In this document: in pieces, positions 26,721 through 37,643 of the stretch
How the letters are laid out: each line of letters begins with the position of its first letter
Numbering within the stretch: position 1 is the stretch's first letter
NCBI GenBank assembly: GCA_963969595.1
Contig: OZ018409.1
Coordinates: forward strand, 38,515,282 to 38,579,281
Direction: 5' to 3'
Length of the DNA: 64,000 nucleotides
Source: Neckera pumila
Taxonomy: Eukaryota > Streptophyta > Bryopsida > Hypnales > Neckeraceae
Program-made: the position numbers and the translations under genes
The notes under the pieces: model-generated
Databases searched by the model: none
The model's input: the letters and a program-made list of their open reading frames with translations, nothing else
Told to the model about the DNA's origin: nothing

Positions 26721-27739
26721 TGCACTAAAAACGCTCAAATAACATCGATGAAAAATTGGAGTTTTACATCTTCTATTGGTCATTCAAAATCATCCACAAG
26801 CCACTTTGTAGCTTTGCAGGTAGTTAATGGTTAAGTTTACCAAAAGCACATATAAAGATATTGTAACGAGCTTGAAGATTACTATCAAAGTAGGATACAA
26901 TCCATTGCGGTCCCTTTGGTCTTTGCACATATTACATATTTAGGCTTATACAATTTACAAGTTTATTTTTGAAAAGAGCTACAAATTGAAGGAAGTTTAC
27001 TCTACATATATGTATTGGGGGAAGAAATATCATTATAGGTGGATAAAGTAAGAACAAATAACAAATCATTTGTTGTAACGTGTGTAAATTTAGTGTCTTC
27101 ATCCATTGAGTTTGTGGTATTATTACTTAGCATTCCAACCCTTTTGACTCCTATTCTATTCTTAATTTGTCCATGTAAAAGTATTCATTTGCAAATCATC
27201 ATCTATAAAATTTAAAGTACTTTGGTCTCCCCAAATTCTTCCTAAAAATTTATCAGATTTACCTTTAAATAGTGGGAAAGTGAAATGATCCTAGAGTTAC
27301 GATAGTATTGTCTACCTATGGCCATGAAGAATCCCAAATGAGCTTGTTATCTAAGAGAATGACAAGGACCTTGGTTTGAATGTAAACCCAATTTAAATCA
27401 CAATCTATTTTTCAATCAATTACAACTTTAAAAAATTTAGTATTCCTTTGTTCTAGCCTTCATCCTTCACACCCTCAAATCTTCATCCTTTATTCCTTTC
27501 AAATTTCCATCACCTTGAATTAATTAAGAAAAAACTAGAATTATGTCAGATAGTTGTCTTGGAGTTCTTGGCACTTGAGTAGACTTCTACTTTCTAGTAC
27601 ATACGTATCTTGTTGATATTTGATTATCTTCATTCTTCCTACAATATGGGCCTCCATGATCACCATTCTTCATCATTTTGTCTGTCATCAATTTAAAGGA
27701 ATATCAATCAAAATGATGGACGAAATGATGAAGAAAAAT

Positions 27740-28733
27740 TGGATATTTATAACTTAAAGCTTTTGCACTTACTATAGAGTTTTGAGCTTTAAATCATTAG
27801 AGAAAAAAATAGCATTCTAGAGGGCTGCTCTAGATTGATATGCCAAGCTACTTCAAGCTTGGTTTGTCAATTTCAAAAAGTCCCCCAAGGAGCAGTCAAC
27901 TTGCCAAAACAGTCAGATTTTGTACCTTTTTTTTTTCTTTTGATATATATATTTTATTAAATTTTTGCTCGTAAAATTGGATTTTTGTGCCATTGTCACT
28001 ACAGTTTCAGTTGCATGGAAATAGGAGGAAAAAAATAAATTTTCAGCCCCCCAAAGCAAAATTTTAGGATACTTTGGAGGGCTATGGAGTAGCCCTCCGG
28101 AGGCTTGAGAATTTCTCTAATGTCTTTATAGTGGAGAATTGAATTGAGAGTCTAGGAAAAAAAAGAAAAAGAAAAAAAATTTGATTTTCATTCTTAAAAA
28201 AATTGTTAAACAGAAATAGGTACGAGATAGAAGGAAAATCTAAAATCTAAATATCTTTTAGATGGAATTAAAATGCACTAATTTCAAAGGTGAGATTGTT
28301 CTAGCAAGTAAACTGAACCATGCAAAAAAAAATTTGCAAAATTGCAAAAATTGCATTCAGAAATGAATCCTGTGCGTTATTTTTTTCAAAAAGATGCTAT
28401 AACTGCTCAAAAAACAAAAATGTCCATAACTTCTTCATTAAAAATCCAAATGAAATGAATAAAAGCTTTCCAGATGGACAAAAATATAATCTATGAGAAA
28501 AAAAATTCAAATTTTTGCAAATTTTGGTTGTTGCCTCCTTTCCTCTGTTTTGAGCTTATTTGGTTATAACTCTTGTTTCCATGCACCAATTGTAAAAAGA
28601 ATTATATATCCACAAAGCTTATCAGTTCTTCTATCTTCAAAAAATGTTTCAAAAAATCATGACAAAAATTCAGCCCGTAGGTATCTGCCCAAAATCCCAT
28701 TTGTCCCCCAAATGGACAATGGTACTTTAGGGG
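27740..28733 (-). mobile_element. TTAA-flanked MITE, type TT-1, inverted, truncated and interrupted
   Basis: Reads as the reverse of TT-1. The end at 28733 is the gamma end (...GGTACTTTAGGGG, then TTAA 28734-28737), with its subterminal palindrome nearby. The other end is missing; homology with 44700-45392 begins near 27740. A CATTAG-type element (27795-28122) splits it between 'gagctttaaat' and 'tctttatagtggag', sequences that are contiguous in the copy at 44750-44780. Confidence 0.8.
27795..28122. mobile_element. CATTAG/CTAATG element CT1 (328 bp) inside TT-1
   Basis: Begins CATTAGAGAAAAAAATAGCA and ends TTTCTCTAATG. Inside these, inverted GAGGGCTGCTC and 'gtagccctcc' extend the terminal inverted repeat. 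The interior (an AAGCTTGG segment, GAGCAGTCAACTTG) matches 39520-39902 in reverse orientation. The host comparison shows a clean insertion, but at most a single base could be duplicated, so the superfamily is unclear. Confidence 0.8.
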
Positions 28734-28737
28734 TTAA

Positions 28738-29654
28738 CCCCGAAAGTCCATTGTCCCCTCGGGGGACAAAAGGGATTTCAAGCAGGCTAGTACGGCTTCA
28801 ATATTCATCATTATTTTCTGAATTTTTTTGTGAAGATAGAAAAACACATTAGATTTATGGAAATATAATTTTTATTTCAATTAGTGCCCGGAAGCAAAAG
28901 TTATGGCACAAAAGGTCCTTTTTTTGGTATGACGGGCATAAATCTTCTGGCTCAGTTTTTTTTTATTTAAGAAAATTATTTTCTCATAGATTGTTTTTTT
29001 ATGTATGTGGGAAGCTTTGATTCATTCCATTTGGATTTGTTATGTGAAAGTTATGGACAATCTTATTTTTTGGACAATCAGAGCATCTTCTTCAAAAAAT
29101 AACTTGTGGAATTCATTTATGAATGCAATTTTCACAATTTTTCAAAAAAATTATTTGACAAGGCTAAGTTTGCTTGCTTAAACAATCTCATCATTGGGAT
29201 TATAGTGTTTTAATCCCATCTTAGAGCTATTGATGGTTTAGTTTTTCTTTCAATCTTGGACCTACTTCTATTTAACAATTTGAAAAAAAATCAAAATCAA
29301 GCGTATTTTTTTGGAATTTTTTTTTCTAGATTCTTAACTCAATTAATCAACATAAAAAAAAAATTCAAAGTCTGCAGTGCAAATTTTGTTTATAAATGGC
29401 GGTCAAAGTCATCTAAAATTGCAAGTCAGTGTTCAAAAAATCAAAAATTCCAACTTTGAATGCTAATATCTTCTAATCTGTACAGTCAAACTTAATGAAA
29501 TTTTTACCTTATGATTTGAGATAAGTTAAGTATAAGATCCTATGATTAGATTCTAAAAATAAAAATAAAAATTCTTTTTTTTTAGTAATGAACACAGCAA
29601 AACTGGCAGTTTTGAGTTGTTTTTGACAGAAACATGGCCTTGGAAATTTAGGGG
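28738..29654 (+). mobile_element. TTAA-flanked MITE, type TT-1 (gamma-alpha)
   Basis: A 917-bp copy starting CCCCGAAAGTCCATTGTCCCC, with the subterminal palindrome at 28751-28770, and ending GGAAATTTAGGGG. The TTAA on its left (28734-28737) is shared with the inverted TT-1 copy, and the TTAA on its right (29655-29658) is shared with the TT-3 palindrome, so three elements lie in a row. Confidence 0.9.
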
Positions 29655-29658
29655 TTAA

Positions 29659-30396
29659 CCTTTAAAGGACCAAGTTGCATTTTTTGGCAACATAGCAATT
29701 TTGGTTAGCCCACTACGGATGGAGTTTTCATTTTTTTCCTTTGAAAATTTTACACAACATGTGTCTGAAGAGTACCTTTGAGGCCCAACAATTTTTGTAA
29801 CTTTTGACTACATAGTTAAAAAGTTATTGCATGATATGTAATTTTCTTTGAACTTTGGGCACCTTAGGCAGCTCCAAAAATTTCTAAAAAATGACTTTTA
29901 AGAGAAACAAAAATTTGAACTTGGTTCTTTAGATTAATATATGCTTGGAAACCTTTGAATCATTCAATTTCAATCTATGAGTCAAAAGTTATGAGGATTT
30001 TAAATTTGAGGGTAGGTATGGAGTCTTTGAAAACCATAACTAACCGCAAACTAAAAGTTCTTATAACTTTTGACTCACAAATTGAAATTGAATGATTCAA
30101 AGTTTTCCATCTATATATAAATCTAAAGAACCAATTTCAAATTTTTATTTTTTTTAAAAGTCATTTTTAAAGAAATTTTTTGAGTTGCCCGGGCTACCCA
30201 AAGTTAAAAAAAAATCACATATCATGCAATAACTTTTTAAGTATGTTGTCAAAAGTTACGAAAATTGTTGGGCCTTACAGTTACTCCTTGGGCACATGTT
30301 GTATAAAATTTTCAACAAAAAAAACAAAAACTCCTTTGGTAGTAGACTGCCCAAAATTGCTATGTTGGCAAAAAACGCAGCTTGGTCCTTTAGGGG
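29659..30396. mobile_element. TTAA-flanked palindromic MITE, type TT-3 (beta1-beta1)
   Basis: A 738-bp element starting CCTTTAAAGGACCAAGTTGC and ending TTGGTCCTTTAGGGG, followed by TTAA (30397-30400). Each half is a copy of the right arm of TT-2a, the left half being inverted ('ggcaacatagcaattttgg' on the left against 'ccaaaattgctatgttggc' on the right). The centre is near 30020-30040. The entire element can fold as one imperfect hairpin. Confidence 0.9.
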
Positions 30397-30420
30397 TTAA
30401 ATGTGCATTTGCCAAAAAAA

Positions 30421-30600
30421 TCAATTGATATTTTGTTAAAATGGAAACATTCCACAAACTTGACGCTTTTTTAGTTCAAACTGTGCAATCTGAAATCTAT
30501 ACTATTTCTAGATTTTAGGACTAAACTCACTAAAGAAGGAATTGAATGGAAAAATGTTAAATTTCATATGCCATATTGACAAAATTTCCCATAATTATTT
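30421..30600. repeat. Dispersed repeat R6, copy 2
   Basis: Shorter relative of 25755-26110, beginning 'caattgatattttgttaaaatgg' and ending 'aaatttcatatgccatattgac'. It starts ~20 bp after the TTAA that ends the TT-3 palindrome. Confidence 0.6.
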
Positions 30601-33111
30601 TGTAACATTTTGAACACATAAATGCACCTCAAGTTCAGGAAAAAAGGGGAAATAAATATTATACTAAATTACAATAAGTTCGAAAATAAAAATCTACCCA
30701 CTATTCACCATTGCAAGAATGATGCTCCTGTAAAATCCAATCAACCAAGTCAAAGCATCTCTCAAAAACCATGACCAACAAAATCATGTCCACAAAACAC
30801 TTTACACTGTTTGACATGGAAGCAGTTGGTTGATGAATCACATTGCCCACTTCATGTCCAGCTACAGAGAAACAAGTACTGTACATGAAGAAGACTGCAA
30901 CTGATGAACGTGATGCCACCACCACGATTGACCGAACGTCGTCTTCACTCGTTGTAGTACAAACATGATCCCTGGCACTCCAATTCAAGAAGTATGGATC
31001 CACAAATTCAGCACAGGAATGGATGATCCAACATAAACTGACTCACGAAAACAAGCTTCACTAGCTCTGTCATTCAAGCAGCCATATCATGATTTTGAAA
31101 AAAAAGATTGAAATGCAACACAAGAGTTGCAATTCGTCAGTCTTGCACAATTAATTCCATAAAAATTACATATGAACTTGAAGCAAAAAACACAAGTACA
31201 TTTGGCAGATCGACATATGCACACTCACAAAGGAACCAGAAATCTATAAGTGCAAAATTGAAGCCGAGGTCTGAATGTCTGATCAGCTAGTAACTCGGGC
31301 AGAGGTTCGCTTGGATTACTGGGCACGTACTCAACTCGCCGCTATTACTGAGCTCACACATCTGATCCGGACAAACATAATGGCAATAACTCCTGTTGTC
31401 CCCTCCGCATAAACAAATCACTGAGCACGGAGACTTAAGTAGGCTGCGTAGTCATTAAAGACTGATCAGAGATCGACATCTGAAGCTAGTAAAGCACGTT
31501 CAAGTAATCGTGTGTCTGTGAAGCAGAGAGTAATTGCATCTCCAGGAGACAGAGATTTCAAGCACAACGGCACGCATACAGTAGATCTCGAACGCCATGC
31601 CCACTCAGTCAGCGCATATAAAAATATATGCAAATAGTTGCTGGGAAGATTCCACACCAAGCCGCTACAGTATTTGCACATTTTGAACTACACACATGAT
31701 TCTCAGCTTCAAAACTTAGCGCCCGCCCAGGACTGTGCAGGATCCACATGAGGTGTAAGCCTAGCGTTTAAATCAAATTAAACGGTGGATCATGCTCGAT
31801 TACCTGCACATCGAAGGAACGCTGCTGTATTGCAGACAAATTACCTCCTCGAGCTTCCGCAAGTTGTGCAGAGCATCGACAACTTCTGCATCCGCAATTG
31901 TAAGCTCCGGTACTAGCTGTTTAATTGGAATTGAAGCACGAGTCCCTATGCTGTGCCACCTTGAAATGACCTTGCAACAGTCCATGTGAAATCGTACTCT
32001 GTAGAATCTAACATACAACGTTACCCCCAAACCGCAGCTCAATAACCAGCAATGCCTTGATCGAATACGCGCAACGAGGAGAAATGAGAAAAGTAATCAT
32101 AAGGATAGAATTAATGGAGAGAGTAACAAAATTTCAGATACCACATTACAACTTGACAGTGAGAACAGAGAACCCTCCGGAAGCGGATGCCAAGATGGTA
32201 GTATGTACTACAACAGCGTCAGTCACGTGAGCCATGCACACATTTACTGCGTGAGTAACTAAGTATTTCGAAGGGAGGCCGGGCTCTAAAACAAAAGATA
32301 GACATGGATGATGCAGGCCAATGCTCACAATTCATCGCAATGAATTCCCAAGCTGTGCGTTGATTCTCTCGATCTTATGTGATTCAATGTAACTAATCAT
32401 CTAAAATGGGCCAGCTAGATGACTCCCCTAGCTGCTACTCTTCATCTTCTACATGCTACACTGGAGCCAGTGAGATGAAGCGGCCTCGGAGCCTCACCTC
32501 ATGGTACTATACAGACAGGACTACAGGAGTCATCGTGATCATCTTCTTCACAAGCTAGCTAGCGAGCTAACTAGCAGATAGCGGCGACCTGTTTCGAGCT
32601 ATAAAATTAGTTTAGATTGGCAACTGAACAAAACTGAGCGAGAAACACCTACACTATCCCGATCGATCGATCGATCTCTACAAAAGTAAAACGCTAACTG
32701 GTTGCTATCTACGCTTCATCCAGATTGCCGTGGAATGAGGTGGTGGTGGTGGGGAAACGTACATAAAAAGCTGGTCTTATTGTGATCAAATCTTTAACTT
32801 ACAAGCCCCCCAAATGGAAACGGGCAGCAAACTCGGCAACTCACTCCCAGTGCTGAATTGCTAGATGAGGCGAGAGCGCGAGCGAGACGGTAGCTGATGG
32901 AGGAGGTACGCGAAAATTCTGAACATCGATGAGCACAGAATTAGTACTCAACCGCATGAAAGGGAGGAATCAAACTAGGCGGAAGTGCAAGCTCGGGAGT
33001 ACAAGCTCCTGATCAGAGGAAAAAGAATGGGTCCATCAGGCGCTCGCCGTTGGGGAAGGTGAATGCTAAGTGCTTAGAATGGTGAGCAAGGTTGCCGTTG
33101 TTAGAAGTTTT
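30601..33111. other. GC-richer stretch downstream of ZF-HD; possible unidentified exons
   Basis: Base composition rises from about 30700, as in genic DNA. On the minus strand, 31853-31923 reads LVPELTIADAEVVDALHNLR and ends at a good donor-like GAG|GTAATT. Neighbouring minus-strand frames (31466-31681 and 30701-31003) are open but unrecognised. These could be exons of an unknown minus-strand gene or chance. A (GATC)4 run lies at 32661-32676. A TCTTATTG at ~32775 is a candidate minus-strand AATAAG-type polyadenylation signal for the ZF-HD gene. Confidence 0.3.
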
Positions 33112-34158
33112 TCAGGGCTTGGACTTCCCCATGGTGTGCTTGTTGTTGTGCATCCACACCTTGAGCACATGGCGCTTGACCCCCACAGTAGTACAAAACT
33201 CCTGCACCGCGGCTTCGTCGTGCTTCTGGATGCGCCACCCGACCTTCTCCGCAAACGCGGACATCTGGTCCTTCTGCTCCGTGGTGAATTTGGTGCGGAA
33301 GCGCTTCTTGAGGGCGGACGGCGAGCGCATGGACATTATCATGTGGCCTGCTGGTCCGTCGTCGGGCTCGTCGCTGTCTGTCGGCCCGCCGCCCGCGCTC
33401 AAGGCTGCCATCGTCAATGGCGCCATCTGCCCCAGCTGCTGGCTCGACGGCAACGCTAGTGTGGACGTGGTTGTGGTCGTGTTTGCTGTCATCCCGGGAG
33501 CTTGTGAAAGCTGCGGAGTGGAGAGCAACTTAGGCTTCAGCTTCTTGCAGTCGCAGACGATTTCGCCTTCGACCTCGCGGCGATGGAAGTTGCGGTGGCA
33601 GTCGCAAGCTGCGCAGCGCAGCGCATCCACGGAGCCGTCCTCGCCGCCAGGCATAAACTCGCCGCACCCGTCGATGGCGTGGCCGCCAATGCTGGCGGCA
33701 TGATTCTTCTGGCACTCGCGGTACCGCAACGTCCCTTTCTTCACCGCACTCGACTGCTGCTGTTTCCCCGCGCCGGCTTCTGTCACCGCCACCACGGCTT
33801 GCCGCACGATCTCGCGCGCCTGATCTGCAGCCACATGGTGATCACCTTTCGGACCTCCATTGCCGCTCGGCGTGTTCAGCAGCTTCAGCTTCTGTATCTC
33901 ATGACCGTGCAAGGGGAGCACTGGCGTGTTGGCGTGGAAGCTATTGGAGGCGGCTTGCTGCTGCTGCTGCAGCTGCGGCGACGCCAGAAGCGAAGAAATG
34001 GGAGTCCCGGGAAGTGGTTGGGGTTGCTGCGGATGGGGATGCGGATGCTGGGGCTGGGGATACGACTGCGACTGCGGTGGCGGGTGGTGAAGCGCGTGCT
34101 GTTGATCGCCACTCTCGCGCCTTTCTGAACCCAAATCCATTGCACTGAGCTCTACCAA
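33112..34158 (-). CDS. Zinc-finger homeodomain (ZF-HD) transcription factor, intronless
   Basis: A 348-residue nuclear transcription factor. Residues ~20-70 are rich in H, P and Q. The ZF-HD dimerisation finger lies at ~143-195: LRYRECQKNHAASIGGHA, DGCGEFMP, then RCAACDCHRNFHRRE, with metal-ligand candidates C149, H153, C165, C182, C185, C187, H188 and H192. A Thr/Ser-rich linker and an acidic patch (DSDEPDDG, ~260-268) follow. The atypical plant homeodomain lies at ~283-344 (KKRFRTKFTTEQKDQM, then VLKVWMHNNK as recognition helix). The finger mediates homo- and heterodimers and the homeodomain binds ATTA-type sites, from family knowledge. A single exon is usual for the family. The first ATG gives MVELSA; the second, six codons on (MDLGSE), resembles common family starts, so the true start is uncertain by six residues. 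Open frames on the opposite strand are shadows. ZF-HD genes are confined to the plant lineage. Confidence 0.97.
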   Translation of the reverse strand: MVELSAMDLGSERRESGDQQHALHHPPPQSQSYPQPQHPHPHPQQPQPLPGTPISSLLASPQLQQQQQAASNSFHANTPVLPLHGHEIQKLKLLNTPSGNGGPKGDHHVAADQAREIVRQAVVAVTEAGAGKQQQSSAVKKGTLRYRECQKNHAASIGGHAIDGCGEFMPGGEDGSVDALRCAACDCHRNFHRREVEGEIVCDCKKLKPKLLSTPQLSQAPGMTANTTTTTSTLALPSSQQLGQMAPLTMAALSAGGGPTDSDEPDDGPAGHMIMSMRSPSALKKRFRTKFTTEQKDQMSAFAEKVGWRIQKHDEAAVQEFCTTVGVKRHVLKVWMHNNKHTMGKSKP

Positions 34159-34884
34159 GTCTAGCTACCTTCCGCCGCCGCCGCCGCCTGGGCTTCCTAA
34201 TTCTCCCACCACCACATGACCCCCCCGCTCCTCCTGCCAATGCCTCCACCGCGCGGTGGTTTTCTTCGTCGTCGTCGTCGGGGATATTTGCGAGACGGGT
34301 TTCGTAACTTTTCTTCTCCTTGCAGTTGCTGCGCAGGGATGAGCTGACCATACCCCCTCAGTCAGTCTTTCGGACCGTGCTGGCTTCTCCCCCCTCGGGA
34401 GCCTCTCGTTCACGCCACTGGAGCTCACAACACTAATACTAACCTCATCGCTGCTCACTCACTCACTCACCACGAACTCTTTCCACCAAATCGTTCACCC
34501 GATTGCACTCACGTTCTCCAATATTCCAAATTAGGAGCTCCGTGTCTCACCCAACCGACAATCAAAGTCCTTGCTCGAAACGCTCATATTCCATCACTGC
34601 CGCAGAAAAGTTCCAACAGACAGACCGAGCTCGCAATCAGAACGCTCTTGAATTATACTCCCGGCGCTTAATCGAAAAGAAACCGAAGGAAAGTCGTACT
34701 CAAACCAAAATATAAGATAGGAAAGATAGTACTCATCAACAGATTGGAAAAGCAAGCATTGCAAGAGACAGGAACTGTCGATACAGTAAAAGAACCTCCT
34801 AGCTAGCTAACTCCAGGTGTGCAGTCTCGCTTCACCCCCGAGCTCCCTAACTCCCAAAACTGGTGTCTGAAAGCTCAACTCCTC

Positions 34885-34890
34885 TTTATA
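34885..34890 (-). promoter_or_regulatory. Candidate TATA box of the ZF-HD gene
   Basis: On the minus strand the sequence reads GCCATATAAAGAG, with TATAAA at 34890-34885, in an otherwise GC-rich upstream region. It would place transcription start near 34855 and give a ~700-base 5' leader, long but not unusual for plant regulators. A spliced leader is also possible. Confidence 0.5.
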
Positions 34891-35059
34891 TGGCGATGAG
34901 ATGACAACCCTTCGCTCGTCACACTCTCCCAGGTGACACGGTCTCCACTTATTGAAAAACAATCTATCTTCTTCCCCAAAAGAAGCCCTTGCTCAACCAA
35001 CAAAATCTCAACGGACACCAGCGTCGGCGTAAGCGTCGTCACCGTGACGCCCTGTTCTC

Positions 35060-35102
35060 ATCACTCACTCACGCACACACACACTCTCTCTCTCTCTATC
35101 CC
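35060..35102 (-). promoter_or_regulatory. GA-repeat tract upstream of the ZF-HD gene
   Basis: On the plus strand a CACACACA stretch is followed by CTCTCTCTCTCTCT; on the gene strand this is a GAGA repeat ~200 bp upstream of the TATA candidate. Plant GAGA tracts are bound by BASIC PENTACYSTEINE proteins, often near developmental regulators. The link to this gene is inference. Confidence 0.4.
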
Positions 35103-35688
35103 TCACTCCCTGAGTCTCAAGGTATTAACTCTGGGAGCTCATTCTAATAATTTCCGCATGCATCACAGCAGTCAGCAGCCCACATCACTAGAGACAGAAT
35201 CTAAGAATCATGGAGGAAAAAACCGGTGCTCATCAAAGTCCACCCCAGTCACCCCCTTCGCCGCTGCTGTTGGAATGAACCTGGATCCTCCTCCCTCAAG
35301 AGTCGGGAGGCCAAGGGCTTTGATTGATAAGCAAACTAACAGCCCACACGCAGACAAAGAAAGGTCGCAAAAGCATACACTCCACTCACAACCCGCCCGC
35401 CCGCCACAAGGGTAAACTCCGTTCCCACCGTGAATAATCACTCACGGTGTAGGCATCCTTCAAAAGCCCGGAGGGGCAGCAGAAGTATTCCTAACTTACT
35501 ACTACTCCGTCACTAGCAGTAGTATTCTACAAGCTAAGAAACCAAGGCGCAAACGCCACCCAGCCCGCGTCATACAATCCCAAAGCCTCGAAGACGGGTG
35601 GGTCAGGTATTATACTCGTCGTCCTTCACGATGAAGACGCTGCCCCCCGTGCCTTCCTTCCGCAATCATGTCGTCCACCATGCGTTTC

Positions 35689-35755
35689 TCTCACTCTCTC
35701 TTTCTCTTTCTCTTTCCTGTTCTCTCTCTTTCTCTACTGTCTATCTTTCTCTGTA
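35689..35755 (-). promoter_or_regulatory. Second long pyrimidine (GA-type) tract upstream of ZF-HD
   Basis: A ~65-bp almost pure C/T run on the plus strand (CTCTC and CTTTC units). It lies ~800 bp upstream of the TATA candidate. Alternatively it is the 5' leader of a plus-strand transcript, since pyrimidine-rich leaders are common in plants, but no gene is recognised downstream. A (GGGTT)n run follows at 35905-35928. Confidence 0.35.
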
Positions 35756-36199
35756 AGTTGTTCTCTGTTTCTGTTGTTTGTGTTGCTAAAAGGAGTTGGT
35801 CTCCTCCCGCCCGCGAGTTGGATGGACACGGAAGTTAAAGAGCTCCGTACGACTGACGCTGAAGTCCGTCGGTCCCGGGTGGCAATCGATCAGCTTTGTG
35901 GCATTTGGGTTGGGTTGGGTTGGGTTGATTTTTTGGTTTGGTTTCCCTTTGGTGGTGCTGCCTCAGTTTGGTTTGATGCGTTTTCCAGGTTGGGAAAGAT
36001 TCGCTTCGCCCGGGTGGTCAAGGCGCCACTATTGCGATCCACGCTTACTGTAGGGCGCGTGCGCGCGGGGAGCGCGAGCGGGAGGGATGGACGGGAGTTT
36101 TTCAGGTTTTGCCGGTTTCGGATGCCGAACGTTTTTGGTGCGGCCACGGGATGACGGGAAGGTAGTGGCGTCTGATGAGGGGTGACGAGCTTTGTCGAT

Positions 36200-37545
36200 C
36201 ATGCCGGTGGGGGTGGATGCAACCCAAAGTATTGGCGAATTTCTGCAGGAATTTTTTGCAAGAGTCTTACGTCACTTTGGTGAATTGCACTACGAACTAC
36301 CGTAATTGGTGAAAAAATGGACGAAATGGACAAGTCTCAAAAAATAATAGATGTGTAATATTTGGATGAGAGTTATTAATAATAGATAATTTTGTAGGTG
36401 AACTAGTGCACACATATGGATGATTCTATCCATTTCTTCCTTTTTTTTTGACAAGTTTTCTACAAAGTCTTATATGAATTTGGCAATAACTATGACAATA
36501 CCAAGATTTACCATAATTTGGATGAAATATAATAATAGTCAATATTTTATATTTTAATGGGCCTAAACATATGGATGATTTAATACATTTTTTCCTTACC
36601 TTTTTATAAAATTGTTCCTCATTTTGGCAGTGGTTGTTTCACCACTAAGAAAAATGGGTAGAAAGTGTCAACTTATTTTCAAAATAATATTACACTCACA
36701 AATGTTTGGATGGAAGTAACTAGTGATAGATAGTTTTGTGGATGAGTGTAAGCATATGGAAGATTCCATCCATTTTTGTGTACCTTGCACGCATTCTAAC
36801 TAACAAAATTTGGTTGGGAGGATGCCAATCATACCACTACAATAGTGCATTATAGAAAATCTGGACCCTGTGGAGGGTTGTTTGACTTTTGGCGGATGTG
36901 CAATTACAGGGGAAAAATATTCATTTTTTAATTGATTTTTTCAATTTATTTATTTTAATCAGAAGTCCAACAAGGCACACGCTAATTGCTCACCTTACAG
37001 ATTCCTAATGGCTTTTTGGGCTGATTTTTTCTCTTAATGCACATTGTTATAAATGCATGGCAATTCTCCCGTGGATTGAAATTTTCTGTAATGTATGCTA
37101 GAACAAGCGTTGAGTGTTTTCTTAGTGGGCGTTGTGGACATTGAGAACATTTGTGCCTATTTTGAAGGACCTTTTTGGGGTGAAGGTAGTTGAATCTAGG
37201 ATGAAACGAGTAAGGTCATTCATCTCTCTTGTGGGTGATTTGGATAGAAGGCAAAGATTTTCATTTATACAAATTTTCAGAGTTGCCATCAGTAATGGTA
37301 ATTTGTAATGAAACTTAGATGGAAAAAGTGCACATACACTATATAAATGGACAGAAGGTGGAAATGGTTGAAAATGAATGGATGAAACTTTCTAATTTGG
37401 ATGGCAACATGGTTGTGAGTTTTCTTCTAATGCAGAGTGTTAGGAAAAAATTTCAAGAGGCACAAAAATTGAAAGATCCAAAATCATTCACTTAAGATAA
37501 AGTCAAAAGTACAAAGAAAAGTTACTATTTTGCTTGTAAACAAAT
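36200..37545. other. AT-rich intergenic DNA, no gene recognised
   Basis: Composition drops sharply from the ZF-HD island to AT-rich DNA near 36200. Recurring phrases such as 'catatggatgattc' (36415, 36569, 36754) suggest old internal duplications. No coding region or element ends were found. Confidence 0.4.
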
Positions 37546-37643
37546 CACTACAAGGAAACCATGGTCAAATCTACAAAAAGTTGTAGACTAGGTCACAATC
37601 TTTGTCAACTATTTGTAGATTTGACCATGGTTTCCTTGTAGTG
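37546..37643. mobile_element. Very small CACTA-type MITE (98 bp)
   Basis: Begins CACTACAAGGAAACCATGG and ends CCATGGTTTCCTTGTAGTG, with arms complementary for ~38 bp around a ~20-bp spacer. Direct repeats AAT flank it (37543-37545 and 37644-37646), the 3-bp duplication expected for CACTA elements. It is about half the length of the CACTA hairpin at 9025 and shares only the first ~9 bp with it, so it is a different family. Confidence 0.93.

Noticed and set aside
27740..30396. Tandem-repeat (satellite) array
   Set aside because: The three neighbours differ in type and orientation and are each bounded by TTAA, so they are separate insertions.
33092..34128. Plus-strand frames of 129-203 codons opposite the ZF-HD gene
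   Set aside because: They are shadows of a GC-rich coding region; the minus-strand frame has two complete known domains.
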